Shown: piece after piece, positions 27,342 to 37,708 of the stretch | Layout of the letters: each line of letters opens with the position of its first letter | Numbering within the stretch: position 1 is the first letter of the stretch | Assembly: GCA_001838165.1 (NCBI GenBank) | Contig: KV835856.1 | Span: 1-64,000 of the forward strand | DNA from: Actinomyces sp. HMSC035G02 | Lineage (GTDB): Bacteria > Actinomycetota > Actinomycetes > Actinomycetales > Actinomycetaceae | DNA: 64,000 nt | Direction of reading: 5' to 3' | Notes under the pieces: model-generated | Seen by the model: the letters and a program-made list of their open reading frames with translations, nothing else | Database searches by the model: none | What the model was told of the DNA's origin: nothing | Made by a program: the position numbers and the translations under genes

Positions 27342-28607
27342 TTATGAGATGGTCGGGGAGGCACTTGAACCTCGGATACGGGCAGCCGGAGTGAATGCTA
27401 TCGCGACGCCGGCGGCGACAGCGAGTGCCGTGAACAGATACATCGCAGCCTCGATCCCGGTGTGGGCGGCAACGATACCGGCAGCGAATGAACCGAGGGG
27501 CATGACGCCCCAGACTGCGAAGCGGAAGATCGCGTTCATGCGCCCGAGCATGCGCGGCGGGCAGATCTCTTGGCGCAGGCTCATCTGGGTGACGTTGTAG
27601 ACGGTGAGGAAGTAGGAGGACGCGACGCCGCTCACGGCAATGATCCACGCGGCCATGCCCGGGGCGTGAATGGAGGCCGGCTGGGCGACAATCACAAGAA
27701 CGCCGATGATATTGGTGATGACGAGGGTGCGCCCGATTCCCAGGTGGGCGATCCACACTGGCCGGGTGAGCGCCCCGAGGAATCCGCCGATCGCCCCGGC
27801 GCTGAGCAACAAGCCGAGCTGCGTGGCGCTCATGCTCAGGGTGCGCAGCACGAGGAGGGGCAGCAGCACCCGGATGCCCGCGCTTGCAAAGGCCCCGGCG
27901 GCAATGCAGGAAAAGAGCGGGTAGAGAATGCGTTGGCCGCGCACGAAGGCGAGGCCCTCGCGTATCTGGGCGCCGAGGGTGGCATCGCTGCGCACAGGAG
28001 TGGGCTCGGGCGTGCGAATGCGCCAGATCGCCCACGTGGACGCAACGTAGGTGGCGGCGGTCAGCAGGTAGACCAAGGGAGCAGCCACGATGCCGAGGAG
28101 CCAGCCGCCCAGCCCCGGACCCCCGGCAAGGCCGACCTGGTACGAGGCCTCGAGGCGCCCGTTGGCCGCGCCGATGTACCGCTTGGAGGCGATCATCGGT
28201 ACGTAGGACTGGTAGGCCACGTCGAAGAATACGGTGGATAGGCCGAGGATGGTTGCGACGACCATGAGGTGTACGAGGGTCAGTGACGAGAGGATGTAGG
28301 CCAGGGGGATAGACGTCAGGGCCGTGATGCGCGTGAGGTTCGCGGCGATCATGACGCGGCGCTTGCGCCACCGGTCCACCCAGGCGCCGGCGGGCAAGCC
28401 GACAAGCAAAAATGCGAGGGTCTGCAGGGCGGAAAGCAGTCCGATCTGGGTTTCGCTGGCGTGCAGGAGGCTGATCGCGATCGCCGAGGTCGCCAGGGCT
28501 CCCACCTGGAAGCCGATCTCTGCGGCGGTTTGACCCGACCACAGGTGCATGAAGGCGGAGTTACGTGTGAGGGGATGGTGCAGCCAGCGCTGCAGTGACC
28601 CGTTCAC
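27342..28607 (-). CDS. MFS transporter, probable drug or metabolite exporter
   Basis: A 421 aa membrane protein with about 12 hydrophobic segments, and the MFS loop 2-3 motif seen as GLPAGAWVDRWRKRRVM. Overall pattern (NSAFMHLWSGQTAAEIGFQVG; YQSYVPMIASKRYIGAANGRLE) matches the EntS/MFS_3 type of putative exporters. The substrate cannot be told from sequence. Its GTG overlaps the stop of the upstream HAD phosphatase by 4 nt, so both are co-translated; a functional link is possible but not evident. Confidence 0.85.
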   Translation of the reverse strand: MNGSLQRWLHHPLTRNSAFMHLWSGQTAAEIGFQVGALATSAIAISLLHASETQIGLLSALQTLAFLLVGLPAGAWVDRWRKRRVMIAANLTRITALTSIPLAYILSSLTLVHLMVVATILGLSTVFFDVAYQSYVPMIASKRYIGAANGRLEASYQVGLAGGPGLGGWLLGIVAAPLVYLLTAATYVASTWAIWRIRTPEPTPVRSDATLGAQIREGLAFVRGQRILYPLFSCIAAGAFASAGIRVLLPLLVLRTLSMSATQLGLLLSAGAIGGFLGALTRPVWIAHLGIGRTLVITNIIGVLVIVAQPASIHAPGMAAWIIAVSGVASSYFLTVYNVTQMSLRQEICPPRMLGRMNAIFRFAVWGVMPLGSFAAGIVAAHTGIEAAMYLFTALAVAAGVAIAFTPAARIRGSSASPTIS

Positions 28608-29503
28608 CGTGCATCACCGAGGCCTTGGCCCCCAGTGCGCTCGACTGTCGTCAGGCCGGCGGCGCGCAGAGCCCATGCCAGGCCGTCTTCGGATACGGAG
28701 GGTGCGACGATATCCGCGACATCTACGAGGGTCTCGCAGTCGTCCCCGATGCTGATGCCGACCGCTGCTGTTGCTACGGCCTCGACGTCGTTGTTGGAGT
28801 CGCCAAGCGCGACGGTGTGGGTCAGCGGAATTCCCACGTGCTCGCAGATCGCGCGGATGCCGACTGCTTTCGACAGATGCGCCGGAACGACCTCGAAGGG
28901 GACGTAGCCTGCGGCACCAACGGAGCCGATGATTGCGCGATAGCCGTCCGGTAGGGCTGCTGTCACCCGTTCCATCGATGCTTTCTCGGGCGGGACGTAT
29001 GCTGTGACCTTGGTGAATGCACCGCCGTCGATGCCCACGATAAAGGGCGTGATCGACTGGGCGTATTCGATCCAGTCCTCAGGGTGTTTGCCGGCCCGGG
29101 GAACGAAGAAGTCGAGGTATCCCTCGCTGGGCCCCATCTGGTCGGGGCCCTGCCAGATATAGAAGGCGTCGAGTTCCTCCCATAGGGCGGTCAACACATC
29201 GACGTGCTCGCGGGGCATGCGCTCGTCCAGGAGCACCTGGTTGCCGATGGCGGCGTATCCTCCCGCGCCACCGACGAGACCCTCGAAGCCGACATCCCAA
29301 AAGCGCGGGTACACCTCGGGAGCGGAACGGCCCGTGCACGCGAAGAGCCGGTGACCGCGGTTCCTGACCTGCGCCAGGGCCTCAAGCGCGGATTCTGGGA
29401 TTCGCTGGCGAGAATCGCACAGCGTCCCGTCGATGTCGACGAAGACAGCGTGGGGAGATGGGGACTCGTTCTCGACGCGAGCGGGGACCTCAGTGTCAGT
29501 CAT
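28604..29503 (-). CDS. HAD-superfamily (Cof-type) sugar-phosphate phosphatase
   Basis: A 299 aa HAD-IIB hydrolase. Motif I is VFVDIDGTLCDS (nucleophile and acid Asp), the motif II region is RLFACTGRS, and motif IV is ALGDSNNDVEAV. The cap lies between motifs II and III, as in the Cof/YbiV group that dephosphorylates sugar or nucleotide phosphates. I prefer the second ATG: a TAAGAT hexamer lies 7 nt before it, fitting a leaderless transcript, while the first ATG (29512) would overlap that hexamer. Coupled to the MFS gene. Confidence 0.85.
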   Translation of the reverse strand: MTDTEVPARVENESPSPHAVFVDIDGTLCDSRQRIPESALEALAQVRNRGHRLFACTGRSAPEVYPRFWDVGFEGLVGGAGGYAAIGNQVLLDERMPREHVDVLTALWEELDAFYIWQGPDQMGPSEGYLDFFVPRAGKHPEDWIEYAQSITPFIVGIDGGAFTKVTAYVPPEKASMERVTAALPDGYRAIIGSVGAAGYVPFEVVPAHLSKAVGIRAICEHVGIPLTHTVALGDSNNDVEAVATAAVGISIGDDCETLVDVADIVAPSVSEDGLAWALRAAGLTTVERTGGQGLGDAR

Positions 29504-29516
29504 AGGATCCATCTTA
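29504..29516 (-). promoter_or_regulatory. -10 box for leaderless HAD phosphatase gene
   Basis: On the minus strand TAAGAT is followed by 7 nt and then ATG, with no ribosome binding site. Confidence 0.5.
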
Positions 29517-29660
29517 TCCCAGGGCGAAACCGGCCTTGGACGCGCAGAATACGCCCCGCAAACGACAAATCATGCGCACGGTCGGTAGGAAGGGATCCCG
29601 TGGTCCACACTGGAACCATCGACGATACCCGCGATGGAGCACGAAAGGCAGTTCACGACG

Positions 29661-32093
29661 ATGGAACACTCAGTACTGACGGACGCCAACGACCTCACAC
29701 TCCTGCAGGCCGCGGCGCTTCTCTCGGGTTCGAGTGCCTGGGACTCTCGCCCGATCCCCGCGGCGGGCGTTCCCTCCTTCGTGATGAGCGACGGTCCCCA
29801 CGGCGTTCGCCGACAGCTCGGGGATGCTGATCACCTGGGCATCGCGGAGTCTGAGAAAGCGACCTGCTTCCCGACGGCCTCAGCCGTCGCGGCTACGTGG
29901 AACCCGGAGCTGGCGCGCGACATGGGTGAGGCGCTGGGGCTGGAAGCACGAGGCCTCGGCGTCGACGTCCTGCTCGGTCCCGGCCTCAACATTAAGCGCT
30001 CGCCCCTATGTGGGCGTAACTTCGAGTACTTTTCCGAGGACCCGATTCTTGCCGGACGCCTGGCCGCCGGCCTCGTCGACGGAATCCAATCCACGGGTAC
30101 CGCAGCCTGCCCCAAGCACTTCGCCGTCAACTCACAGGAACTGCGCCGCATGGCCTCGGATTCCATCGTGGACGAGCGCACGATGCGTGAGATTTACCTA
30201 ACCGGCTTCGAAATCGTCTGCCGCGCCGCGAAGCCGCGGGCGATCATGAGCTCCTACAACCTCGTTAACGGTACCTACGCGCACGAAAACAAGCACCTGC
30301 TGACCGACATCCTGCGCACCGAATGGGGCTTCGACGGCATGGTCGTTTCCGACTGGGGCGGTTCGAACAGCGCCGTCGAGGCCGCGCGCGCCGGCGGTAG
30401 CCTCGAAATGCCCGCACCCGGCCTGGCGGGTGCCCGCCAGATCGTTGCGGCCGTCGAGGCTGGACAATTGGATGCCTCCGACGTCTACGCGCGCGCCCAG
30501 GAGGTCCTGAACGTCGCAGCAGCTGCCGCCGGCTTGCCCGCCCCCAGGCCCTATGAGCCGGGGACGCACCACGAGCTGGCCACGCGCATTGCCTCCGAGG
30601 CGATCACGCTCCTGCGTAACAACGACGATCTGTTGCCCCTGAACGCCGGCACGAGCGTCGCCCTCATCGGCGATCTTGCAGACACTCCGCGCTTCCAGGG
30701 ATCGGGATCCTCCCAGGTCAATCCCACTCGCGTCGAATCGCCGCGCGAGCTGCTCGAAGCCGGGGGAGAGTCCTCCCGCGGTCTGGTCCTCGCCGGATAC
30801 GCGAGCGGGTATGAGCGTCATGGCGGCACGAACGACGCTCTCATTGCCGAGGCCGTGGCCCTCGCCGAGAGCGCCGACGTGGCGCTTGTCTACGTGGGTC
30901 TCGACGAGCTGGCCGAATCCGAGGGCCTGGACCGCCCCCACATGCGCCTGCCCGAGGGTCAGGATCGGCTTATCGAGGCCGTCGTCGCAGCGAATCCGCG
31001 CACCGTCGTCGTCCTGACCGGCGGTGCCAGTGTCGAGATGCCGTGGGTATCGTCCGTGCCCGCGCTCGTCAACGGTTACCTGACCGGCCAGGGAGGCGCC
31101 GCCGCGATGCTCGACGTCCTCACCGGCGCCGTCAATCCGTCGGGACGCCTGGCCGAAACATACGCCCACTCCTACGAGGACCACCCGACCGTCGCCTGGT
31201 ACCCGGCCACCGGCCCGCTGTCCTACTACCGCGAGGGCCCCTTTATCGGCTACCGCTACTTCACGACCGCGGGCGTCGACGTTGCCTTCCCCTTCGGATA
31301 CGGCCTGTCCTACTCGAGCTTCGAATACTCCGACCTCGTCGTGAACGAGGAGGGGGCGACCCTCACGCTCACCAACACCTCCACGCGTGACGGTGCCGAG
31401 GTCGTCCAGCTCTACGTGAGCGCCCCCGGCGGCGTGTTCGGTCCCGCCCGCGAACTCAAGGGCTTTACCAAGGCCGAGGTCAGCGCCGGAGAATCGGTGA
31501 GCGTGACGATTCCCTTCGACCGCTACACGTTCCGTCACTGGGAGACACAGCGCGCGGCGTGGGAAATCGAGGCAGGAACCTGGACGATCCACGTGGGACG
31601 CAACGTCTCCGACACGCCGCTGAGCGCCACCGTCGAGGTCGAAGGAACCACGCCCTCGCCGATCGACCCGGCCCTCGGCCACTACCTGAACGCCGACGTC
31701 GCGCACGTCACCAACGGAGAGTTCGCCGTCCTGCTGGGACGGACGATCCCGACCGCTCACCCCGCGGACGACCTCGTCGCCTCCGACCCACTGTCCGAGA
31801 TGACACGCGCCAAGACCTGGCTCGCCCGTGTCGCCGGACGCAAGCTCCACGGCCTCAAAGCGAAGGCGGACGCGAAGGGAACCCCGGACCTCAACATCCT
31901 CTTCGTCCTCAACATGCCTTTCCGAGCCATCGCGAAGATGAGTAACGGCGCGGCAAGCCCCGACATGGTGGATGCGATCCTCCTGGCCGTCAACGGGCAC
32001 CCCCTGCGAGGACTCACCCGCGCTGCCCTCGGCTTCATCTCCAACGCCCGCGCGAACAAGGCCACCCAGCGCGAACTCGACCAGACCCGATGA
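29661..32093 (+). CDS. GH3-family beta-glycosidase
   Basis: Probable intracellular exo-beta-glucosidase or xylosidase; no signal peptide is visible. The TIM-barrel part contains MSDGPHGVR, the CPKHFAVN region and the nucleophile Asp231 in VVSDWGG. The alpha/beta sandwich domain follows, then a fibronectin-III-like domain ending near the WTIHVG strand. An additional ~130-residue C-terminal stretch (after HYLNADVAHV) is not part of the core fold. The start is uncertain: AAAGG lies 12 nt before this ATG, and an ATG 27 nt earlier is possible. GtrA-like and GT2 genes follow at short distances. Confidence 0.9.
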   Translation: MEHSVLTDANDLTLLQAAALLSGSSAWDSRPIPAAGVPSFVMSDGPHGVRRQLGDADHLGIAESEKATCFPTASAVAATWNPELARDMGEALGLEARGLGVDVLLGPGLNIKRSPLCGRNFEYFSEDPILAGRLAAGLVDGIQSTGTAACPKHFAVNSQELRRMASDSIVDERTMREIYLTGFEIVCRAAKPRAIMSSYNLVNGTYAHENKHLLTDILRTEWGFDGMVVSDWGGSNSAVEAARAGGSLEMPAPGLAGARQIVAAVEAGQLDASDVYARAQEVLNVAAAAAGLPAPRPYEPGTHHELATRIASEAITLLRNNDDLLPLNAGTSVALIGDLADTPRFQGSGSSQVNPTRVESPRELLEAGGESSRGLVLAGYASGYERHGGTNDALIAEAVALAESADVALVYVGLDELAESEGLDRPHMRLPEGQDRLIEAVVAANPRTVVVLTGGASVEMPWVSSVPALVNGYLTGQGGAAAMLDVLTGAVNPSGRLAETYAHSYEDHPTVAWYPATGPLSYYREGPFIGYRYFTTAGVDVAFPFGYGLSYSSFEYSDLVVNEEGATLTLTNTSTRDGAEVVQLYVSAPGGVFGPARELKGFTKAEVSAGESVSVTIPFDRYTFRHWETQRAAWEIEAGTWTIHVGRNVSDTPLSATVEVEGTTPSPIDPALGHYLNADVAHVTNGEFAVLLGRTIPTAHPADDLVASDPLSEMTRAKTWLARVAGRKLHGLKAKADAKGTPDLNILFVLNMPFRAIAKMSNGAASPDMVDAILLAVNGHPLRGLTRAALGFISNARANKATQRELDQTR

Positions 32094-32136
32094 CGCGGCC
32101 CCAGCCTCGTTTCACACACTGACCAAAGGACAACTC

Positions 32137-32748
32137 ATGCAGGCTCTCAAGCGCTGGTGGACCGCCTTCGAAGACAAGCACACCACGGCCGCCCAGTTCA
32201 TCGTCTTCTTCATCCTCTCCAACGGCATCACGGTGCTGCAGCTGGTCCTCATGCCGGCATTCAAGGCGGCATTCGCGCACACGAGCCTCGACGACACGGC
32301 ATTCCAGTTCCTGCCCGTCGGCGTCTCGCACGGACACACTGTCTTTCTCTTCGACTACCCGGCCGGTTCGATGTCGGTGGGCGGGGGCGGCGGCCTCGCG
32401 TACTTCCTCGCCGTCGAGATCACCCTGCTGATTGCCCAGGTCATCAACTTCTTCGCCCAGCGTAACGTCACCTTCAAGTCCAATTCGTCGGTGGGGAAGG
32501 CGGCCTTCTGGTATGCCGTCGCCTACGTCGTCATCACGATCGCTGCGGCCGCCCTCCAGGTTCTCTACAAGGACCCGATCTACGCGTGGGCGATTTCGAC
32601 GATGGGAGCGGGTGGCGAAACGTTCGCGGATGTCGTCACGATGATCATCAACGCCGCCATCTCCTTCTGGGTGTTCTTCCCCATCTTTAAGGTGATCTTC
32701 AAGCAGGAACCCTCCAAGGAGGACGCGGAGGTCAGCGCGGCACAGTAG
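32137..32748 (+). CDS. GtrA-like small multi-pass membrane protein
   Basis: A 203 aa protein with four predicted membrane segments (FIVFFILSNGITVLQLVLM; AYFLAVEITLLIAQVI; FWYAVAYVVITIAAAALQV; MIINAAISFWVFFPIF) and the FAQRNVTF motif typical of GtrA/DPMS families. These are thought to move or present polyprenyl-linked sugars across the membrane. AAAGGA precedes the chosen ATG; the longer reading starts inside the glycosidase gene. The following gene is a GT2 glycosyltransferase, the usual partner. The luminal loop between segments 1 and 2 is longer than in classical GtrA. Confidence 0.8.
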   Translation: MQALKRWWTAFEDKHTTAAQFIVFFILSNGITVLQLVLMPAFKAAFAHTSLDDTAFQFLPVGVSHGHTVFLFDYPAGSMSVGGGGGLAYFLAVEITLLIAQVINFFAQRNVTFKSNSSVGKAAFWYAVAYVVITIAAAALQVLYKDPIYAWAISTMGAGGETFADVVTMIINAAISFWVFFPIFKVIFKQEPSKEDAEVSAAQ

Positions 32749-32779
32749 ACTACTGGCAGACTTCACGAGAGGAGATTCC

Positions 32780-33790
32780 ATGAGCGTGCCGCTGCTGACG
32801 GTGATCGTGCCCGCCTACAACTCCGAGGATTACCTTGACCGAGCGTTGACCACGCTCGTCGGATACGGCGACGAACTTGAGGCGATTATTGTCAACGACG
32901 GTTCGAAGGATCGTACCGCGGAGATAGCCGACGAGTGGGCCGCCCGGTATCCCTCCGTTAAGGTCATCCACCAGGAAAACAAGGGGCACGGCGGCGCCGT
33001 CAACGCTGGCCTCGCCGCCGCCACCGGCACGCACGTGCGCGTCGTCGACTCCGATGACTGGCTGGACCGACGCGCCACGAATGCCGTTCTCGACGTCCTG
33101 CGCGAGGAACGCGAGGCCGGGCGCGACCTGGACCTGCTCGTCACCAACTACGTCTACGACAAGCAGGGAAAGTCGGTCAAGGCCGTCATCCGCTACCGCA
33201 ACGTTCTGCCTCGCGGACGCACCTTCGGTTGGGCCGACCTACGCCGATGCCGCTACGACCAGTACCTCATGATGCACGCCCTGACGATGCGTACCGAGGT
33301 CGTTCGTGCCTCCGGCCTGGTCATGCCTGAGCACACGTTCTATGTGGACTACCTGTACTCGTTCGTGCCACTGCCCTACATCTCCACGATCCGCTATCTG
33401 GACGTGGACCTCTACCACTACTTCATCGGCCGCGACGACCAGTCCGTCAACGAGAAGGTCATGATCACGCGCTTGGATCAGCTCGCCCGGGTGAACGAGG
33501 CGATGACCCGTGCGCTGCCCCCGCGCGCCGAGGTCGAGGACAAGCTGTGGCGCTACATGGTCCACTACCTGCGCATCAACGCCGTCGTCTGCTCCGTCAT
33601 GGCCCAGCTGTCGGGCACGCCCGAGCATCTGGCCCTCAAGGAACAGATCTGGGAGACCATGGACCAGATCAATCCCGAGGCCACGGATCGCCTGCGTCAG
33701 GACCTGCTCGCCGGCCTCGTGCGCCACGCGTCGCCGAAGGTCGTTCGTGGCGGCTACAAGGTCGCGGCTGCGGTCCTCGGCTTCAACTGA
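32780..33790 (+). CDS. GT2-family glycosyltransferase
   Basis: A 336 aa GT-A fold enzyme: VIVPAYNSEDYLDRAL at the N-terminus, IIVNDGSKDRT (nucleotide binding), and the DxD-type metal site VVDSDDW (90-94). Beyond ~220 residues it has its own helical C-terminal part and no membrane anchor. GAGAGGAGATTCC precedes the ATG. It follows the GtrA-like gene by 31 nt, and both may glycosylate a lipid carrier or wall polymer. Donor and acceptor are unknown. Confidence 0.88.
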   Translation: MSVPLLTVIVPAYNSEDYLDRALTTLVGYGDELEAIIVNDGSKDRTAEIADEWAARYPSVKVIHQENKGHGGAVNAGLAAATGTHVRVVDSDDWLDRRATNAVLDVLREEREAGRDLDLLVTNYVYDKQGKSVKAVIRYRNVLPRGRTFGWADLRRCRYDQYLMMHALTMRTEVVRASGLVMPEHTFYVDYLYSFVPLPYISTIRYLDVDLYHYFIGRDDQSVNEKVMITRLDQLARVNEAMTRALPPRAEVEDKLWRYMVHYLRINAVVCSVMAQLSGTPEHLALKEQIWETMDQINPEATDRLRQDLLAGLVRHASPKVVRGGYKVAAAVLGFN

Positions 33791-33799
33791 GACGCACCG

Positions 33800-34321
33800 T
33801 CAGCGCGCGGCGAGCGCCAGCTCCGTTCGGTGGACGGTGAGGCGCTTGCCGATGAGCGGATATTCCACGTCCTCCTCGCGGCTGCGCCACGCAAAGCCGA
33901 GCTTTTCGGAGACCCGGCGCGACGCGTCGTTTCCATCGAAGTACTTCAGGATGATTGTCTCGACGCCCAGCTCACGCGCGCGCTCGATGATGGCGTGCCC
34001 CGCCTCAGTTGCGTATCCGTTGCCCCAGTAGGGCGCGCCGATCCAGTATCCGATGTCGGCGACGGTTCCCTCGGCAGATCCTGTGTCAATGCGCAGCGCG
34101 ATCGAGCCGACGACCTCACCGGTCGACGCGAGCGTCACCGCGTAGCTGTCGGGTGCCGCCAGGAACGTCGACAGAGCCTCGTGGGCATCGTCGATGTGCT
34201 CGTAGGGCTTCCAACCGCACAGCATCCCGATACGGGGATCGCGGGTCAGCTCGTAGAGCTCCGGTGCGTCCATATCATTCCAGGGGCGCAAGCGCAGGCG
34301 CGGGGTCTCGATGATCGTCAT
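33800..34321 (-). CDS. GNAT-family N-acetyltransferase, RimJ/RimL type
   Basis: A 173 aa acetyl-CoA-dependent acetyltransferase. TPRLRLRPW at the start, GYWIGAPYWGNGYATEA (acetyl-CoA loop) and SRRVSEKLGF are the RimJ/L hallmarks. AGGAGGACGA precedes the ATG, which overlaps the stop of the histidine kinase gene in ATGA. It is therefore the third gene of a regulator-kinase-acetyltransferase operon. The target may be a protein N-terminus or a small molecule; nothing in the sequence decides. Confidence 0.88.
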   Translation of the reverse strand: MTIIETPRLRLRPWNDMDAPELYELTRDPRIGMLCGWKPYEHIDDAHEALSTFLAAPDSYAVTLASTGEVVGSIALRIDTGSAEGTVADIGYWIGAPYWGNGYATEAGHAIIERARELGVETIILKYFDGNDASRRVSEKLGFAWRSREEDVEYPLIGKRLTVHRTELALAAR

Positions 34322-35676
34322 TCGTCCTCCTGCGGGTTTGTTGATGGAAGCAGGACCGTCAATGTGAACCAGTGGTCGGTGACGTCCGTGACCGCTTGCC
34401 CACCGTACTTGCGGGCCGTCCACTGGATGGATTTAACCCCCCAGCCGTGTCGGACGGTGTCGGGCTTGATCGTTGTGAGGCGCCCGCCGGCGTCCGTGTT
34501 GAGGCGGCCGTCGAACCAGTTGTCGACTCGGATGATCACCATCTGCCCCTGGCGGAACAGCGCCAGTTTGATGAGACGCTTGGCGGGGTCGTCGACGCGC
34601 CGTGAGGCCTCGATCGCGTTATCGAGCGCGTTACCGAAGAGGGTAGCGATGTCCATTGACGACATGGAGCCCAGCAGGGCGCCGTCAGCAACCGCCGTGA
34701 AGTTAATGCCGGCTGCCGCGCACGCACGGCCTTTCGTCGTCAGAATGACGTCAAGGACCGCATTGCCGCTGTGATACTGCTGTCCGATCTGCTCGATCGA
34801 AGACTCGAGCTCGGCAAACGATGCGGCGGCGCGTCCGGGGTCCAGCTCCGCGCGAATCGCCTCCACCTGGTGCTTGAGGTCGTGGTGAGCGCGCGCCACC
34901 TGCTCCATGTCCTCCTTGGCTGCCAGATACTGGTGGTGCTGGGCATCCAGGGAGGCCTGGATGGACGCGAGTTCGCGCTCGGTTGCGCTCTGCTGGATGC
35001 GCTCGAACTGTGCGAAGAGGATTGCGTAGCCCGCCAGATCCACGAGGGTGCGGATATAGAAGACCTCCCACCCCGCGCGCCCGGAAAACGGGGTGGCCGT
35101 CGAGATGAAGCTGAGGTTGGACAGAGCAAAGATCGCGATGCCGATAAACACCCCAGATGCGAGGTCTGAGACACGCAGAATGGGCAGTGCCCCCTGGCGG
35201 CAGACGCGCCGTTCGAAGAAGTAGACGACGGTCAAACACGTCGCCGCAATCACGGCAAAACCGCCGAACGACAACGGGTGCCAGAAGGGCTTGTCGGCGT
35301 GGGAGTAGACGACGACCTGCCAGGCGAGGGATGCCGCGAGCTCTGCCACGATGAAGGCGCGTGTGCTCATATGCGTCACCCATCGCCAGTCCAGCGCGGT
35401 TCCCACGCGGATCACGCACCACACGAGTGCGTACGCCGTCATCATGCCCGGCACCCACAGGGACAGGGGCGCGCGGCCGAGCAGCTCCTGGGCGCCGACG
35501 AGCACCACGAGGCCACCGACAGCCGCAGCGGCGAGCCGCCAGCGGGGGACAGCAGCGTTCGGGTTCAGGGCATTGGACGACGCCGAGCGCGCGACGACAA
35601 AGACGTACACAAGAGCGGCGCCCCACTCCGCGAGGGCGGTGAACAGGCGCGGAATGTCGGGGAGGGACTCGAACAC
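34318..35676 (-). CDS. AgrC-like (HPK10) sensor histidine kinase
   Basis: A 452 aa kinase. About six hydrophobic segments fill the first ~230 residues, followed by a coiled-coil stretch, the phosphoacceptor region ARAHHDLKHQVEAIR, and a GHKL ATPase with N-box GNALDNAIEASRR and the late motif HGWGVKSIQ. The HxxLKHQ arrangement and missing classical H-box are typical of AgrC/ComD kinases that sense peptides. It starts 1 nt after the LytTR regulator stop, so the pair is a two-component system. No small signal-peptide gene or AgrB-like processor was recognised nearby. Confidence 0.88.
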   Translation of the reverse strand: MFESLPDIPRLFTALAEWGAALVYVFVVARSASSNALNPNAAVPRWRLAAAAVGGLVVLVGAQELLGRAPLSLWVPGMMTAYALVWCVIRVGTALDWRWVTHMSTRAFIVAELAASLAWQVVVYSHADKPFWHPLSFGGFAVIAATCLTVVYFFERRVCRQGALPILRVSDLASGVFIGIAIFALSNLSFISTATPFSGRAGWEVFYIRTLVDLAGYAILFAQFERIQQSATERELASIQASLDAQHHQYLAAKEDMEQVARAHHDLKHQVEAIRAELDPGRAAASFAELESSIEQIGQQYHSGNAVLDVILTTKGRACAAAGINFTAVADGALLGSMSSMDIATLFGNALDNAIEASRRVDDPAKRLIKLALFRQGQMVIIRVDNWFDGRLNTDAGGRLTTIKPDTVRHGWGVKSIQWTARKYGGQAVTDVTDHWFTLTVLLPSTNPQEDE

Positions 35677-35677
35677 G

Positions 35678-36388
35678 TCAGTGGATCCCGCCCGCGAAGC
35701 TCGCCAAAGCCGTCATGAACGCCTTCTTACGAGGCCGGGAGATGCGCAAGCTGTCCCCGCCTGTCATCAGGCACTCCTGGTCTGCGACGCCGCGCACGTG
35801 GGCGAGATTGACGAGGTAGCACGAATTTGAACGGAAAAAGTCGTGCCCGTCGAGCTGTTCCTCCATGGCCTTCAACGTCGAGGTAATCGAGAAGGTGTCC
35901 GAGACCGTGTGCACGTCCAGGCGGTGCTTGATCGACTCGACGTAGACGATGTCGGCGACGTCGATGCGGTGGGTCGACGTGCCCGACTGCAGGAGGAGCG
36001 ATGCGCCGCGCCGCTTGGCGACGGCCTCGAGGCACCGCGAGAGTTCCTGCGAGAACGCGAACCAAGGCAGCGGCTTCATGAGGTAGGAGAGTGCCCCCAC
36101 CTGGTAGCCGTGGATCGCGAACTGCGCGGCGGACGTGATGAACACGAGGACGACTTCCTGATCGACCTCGCGGATCGCGCGCGCCGCGGTCATGCCATCC
36201 ACGTGCGTCATCTGGATGTCCATGAGGATGATGTCGTACACCGGCTTGTAGTCGCCGATGATCGCGCCGCCGTCTTCGAAGTAGGTGACCTCGAAAGAGA
36301 TGCCGTTCTCTTCGCTGTAGCGCGCGAGGTAGTCGGCGAGGAGCTGGCGTGAGACGGCCTCGTCCTCGACGACGGCGATGCGCACCAT
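35678..36388 (-). CDS. LytTR-family response regulator
   Basis: A 236 aa regulator. Receiver domain: acidic Glu8/Asp9, phospho-acceptor Asp57 in IILMDIQM, ITSAA switch residue and YLMKPLP lysine. The C-terminal ~105 residues match LytTR DNA-binding domains (IVYVESIKHRLDVHT; FFRSNSCYLVNLAHVR). GGAAGG lies 7 nt before the ATG. It is the first gene of the operon, with the kinase directly behind. LytTR regulators bind short direct repeats and often control wall, competence or bacteriocin genes, but targets here are not visible. Confidence 0.92.
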   Translation of the reverse strand: MVRIAVVEDEAVSRQLLADYLARYSEENGISFEVTYFEDGGAIIGDYKPVYDIILMDIQMTHVDGMTAARAIREVDQEVVLVFITSAAQFAIHGYQVGALSYLMKPLPWFAFSQELSRCLEAVAKRRGASLLLQSGTSTHRIDVADIVYVESIKHRLDVHTVSDTFSITSTLKAMEEQLDGHDFFRSNSCYLVNLAHVRGVADQECLMTGGDSLRISRPRKKAFMTALASFAGGIH

Positions 36389-36537
36389 GATCTGGCCTTC
36401 CCTCACGTAACAGCAGATGGGAACAAGGATAAGCGAGCGCAGCCGCGCCGTTCGCGCAAGTCCACGCTCCGGCCTCGTCGATCACATGTCGGCGCACCCG
36501 CAGGTGGGGGCCGCTACCATTGTCATGACTACCGTGA

Positions 36538-37692
<1,155 letters not shown>

Positions 37693-37708
37693 CGGGTCTC
37701 CTCTTCGC

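Noticed and set aside
30198..32000. 600-codon open frame antisense to the GH3 gene
   Set aside because: Biased composition and no motifs; the sense gene has a complete catalytic site.
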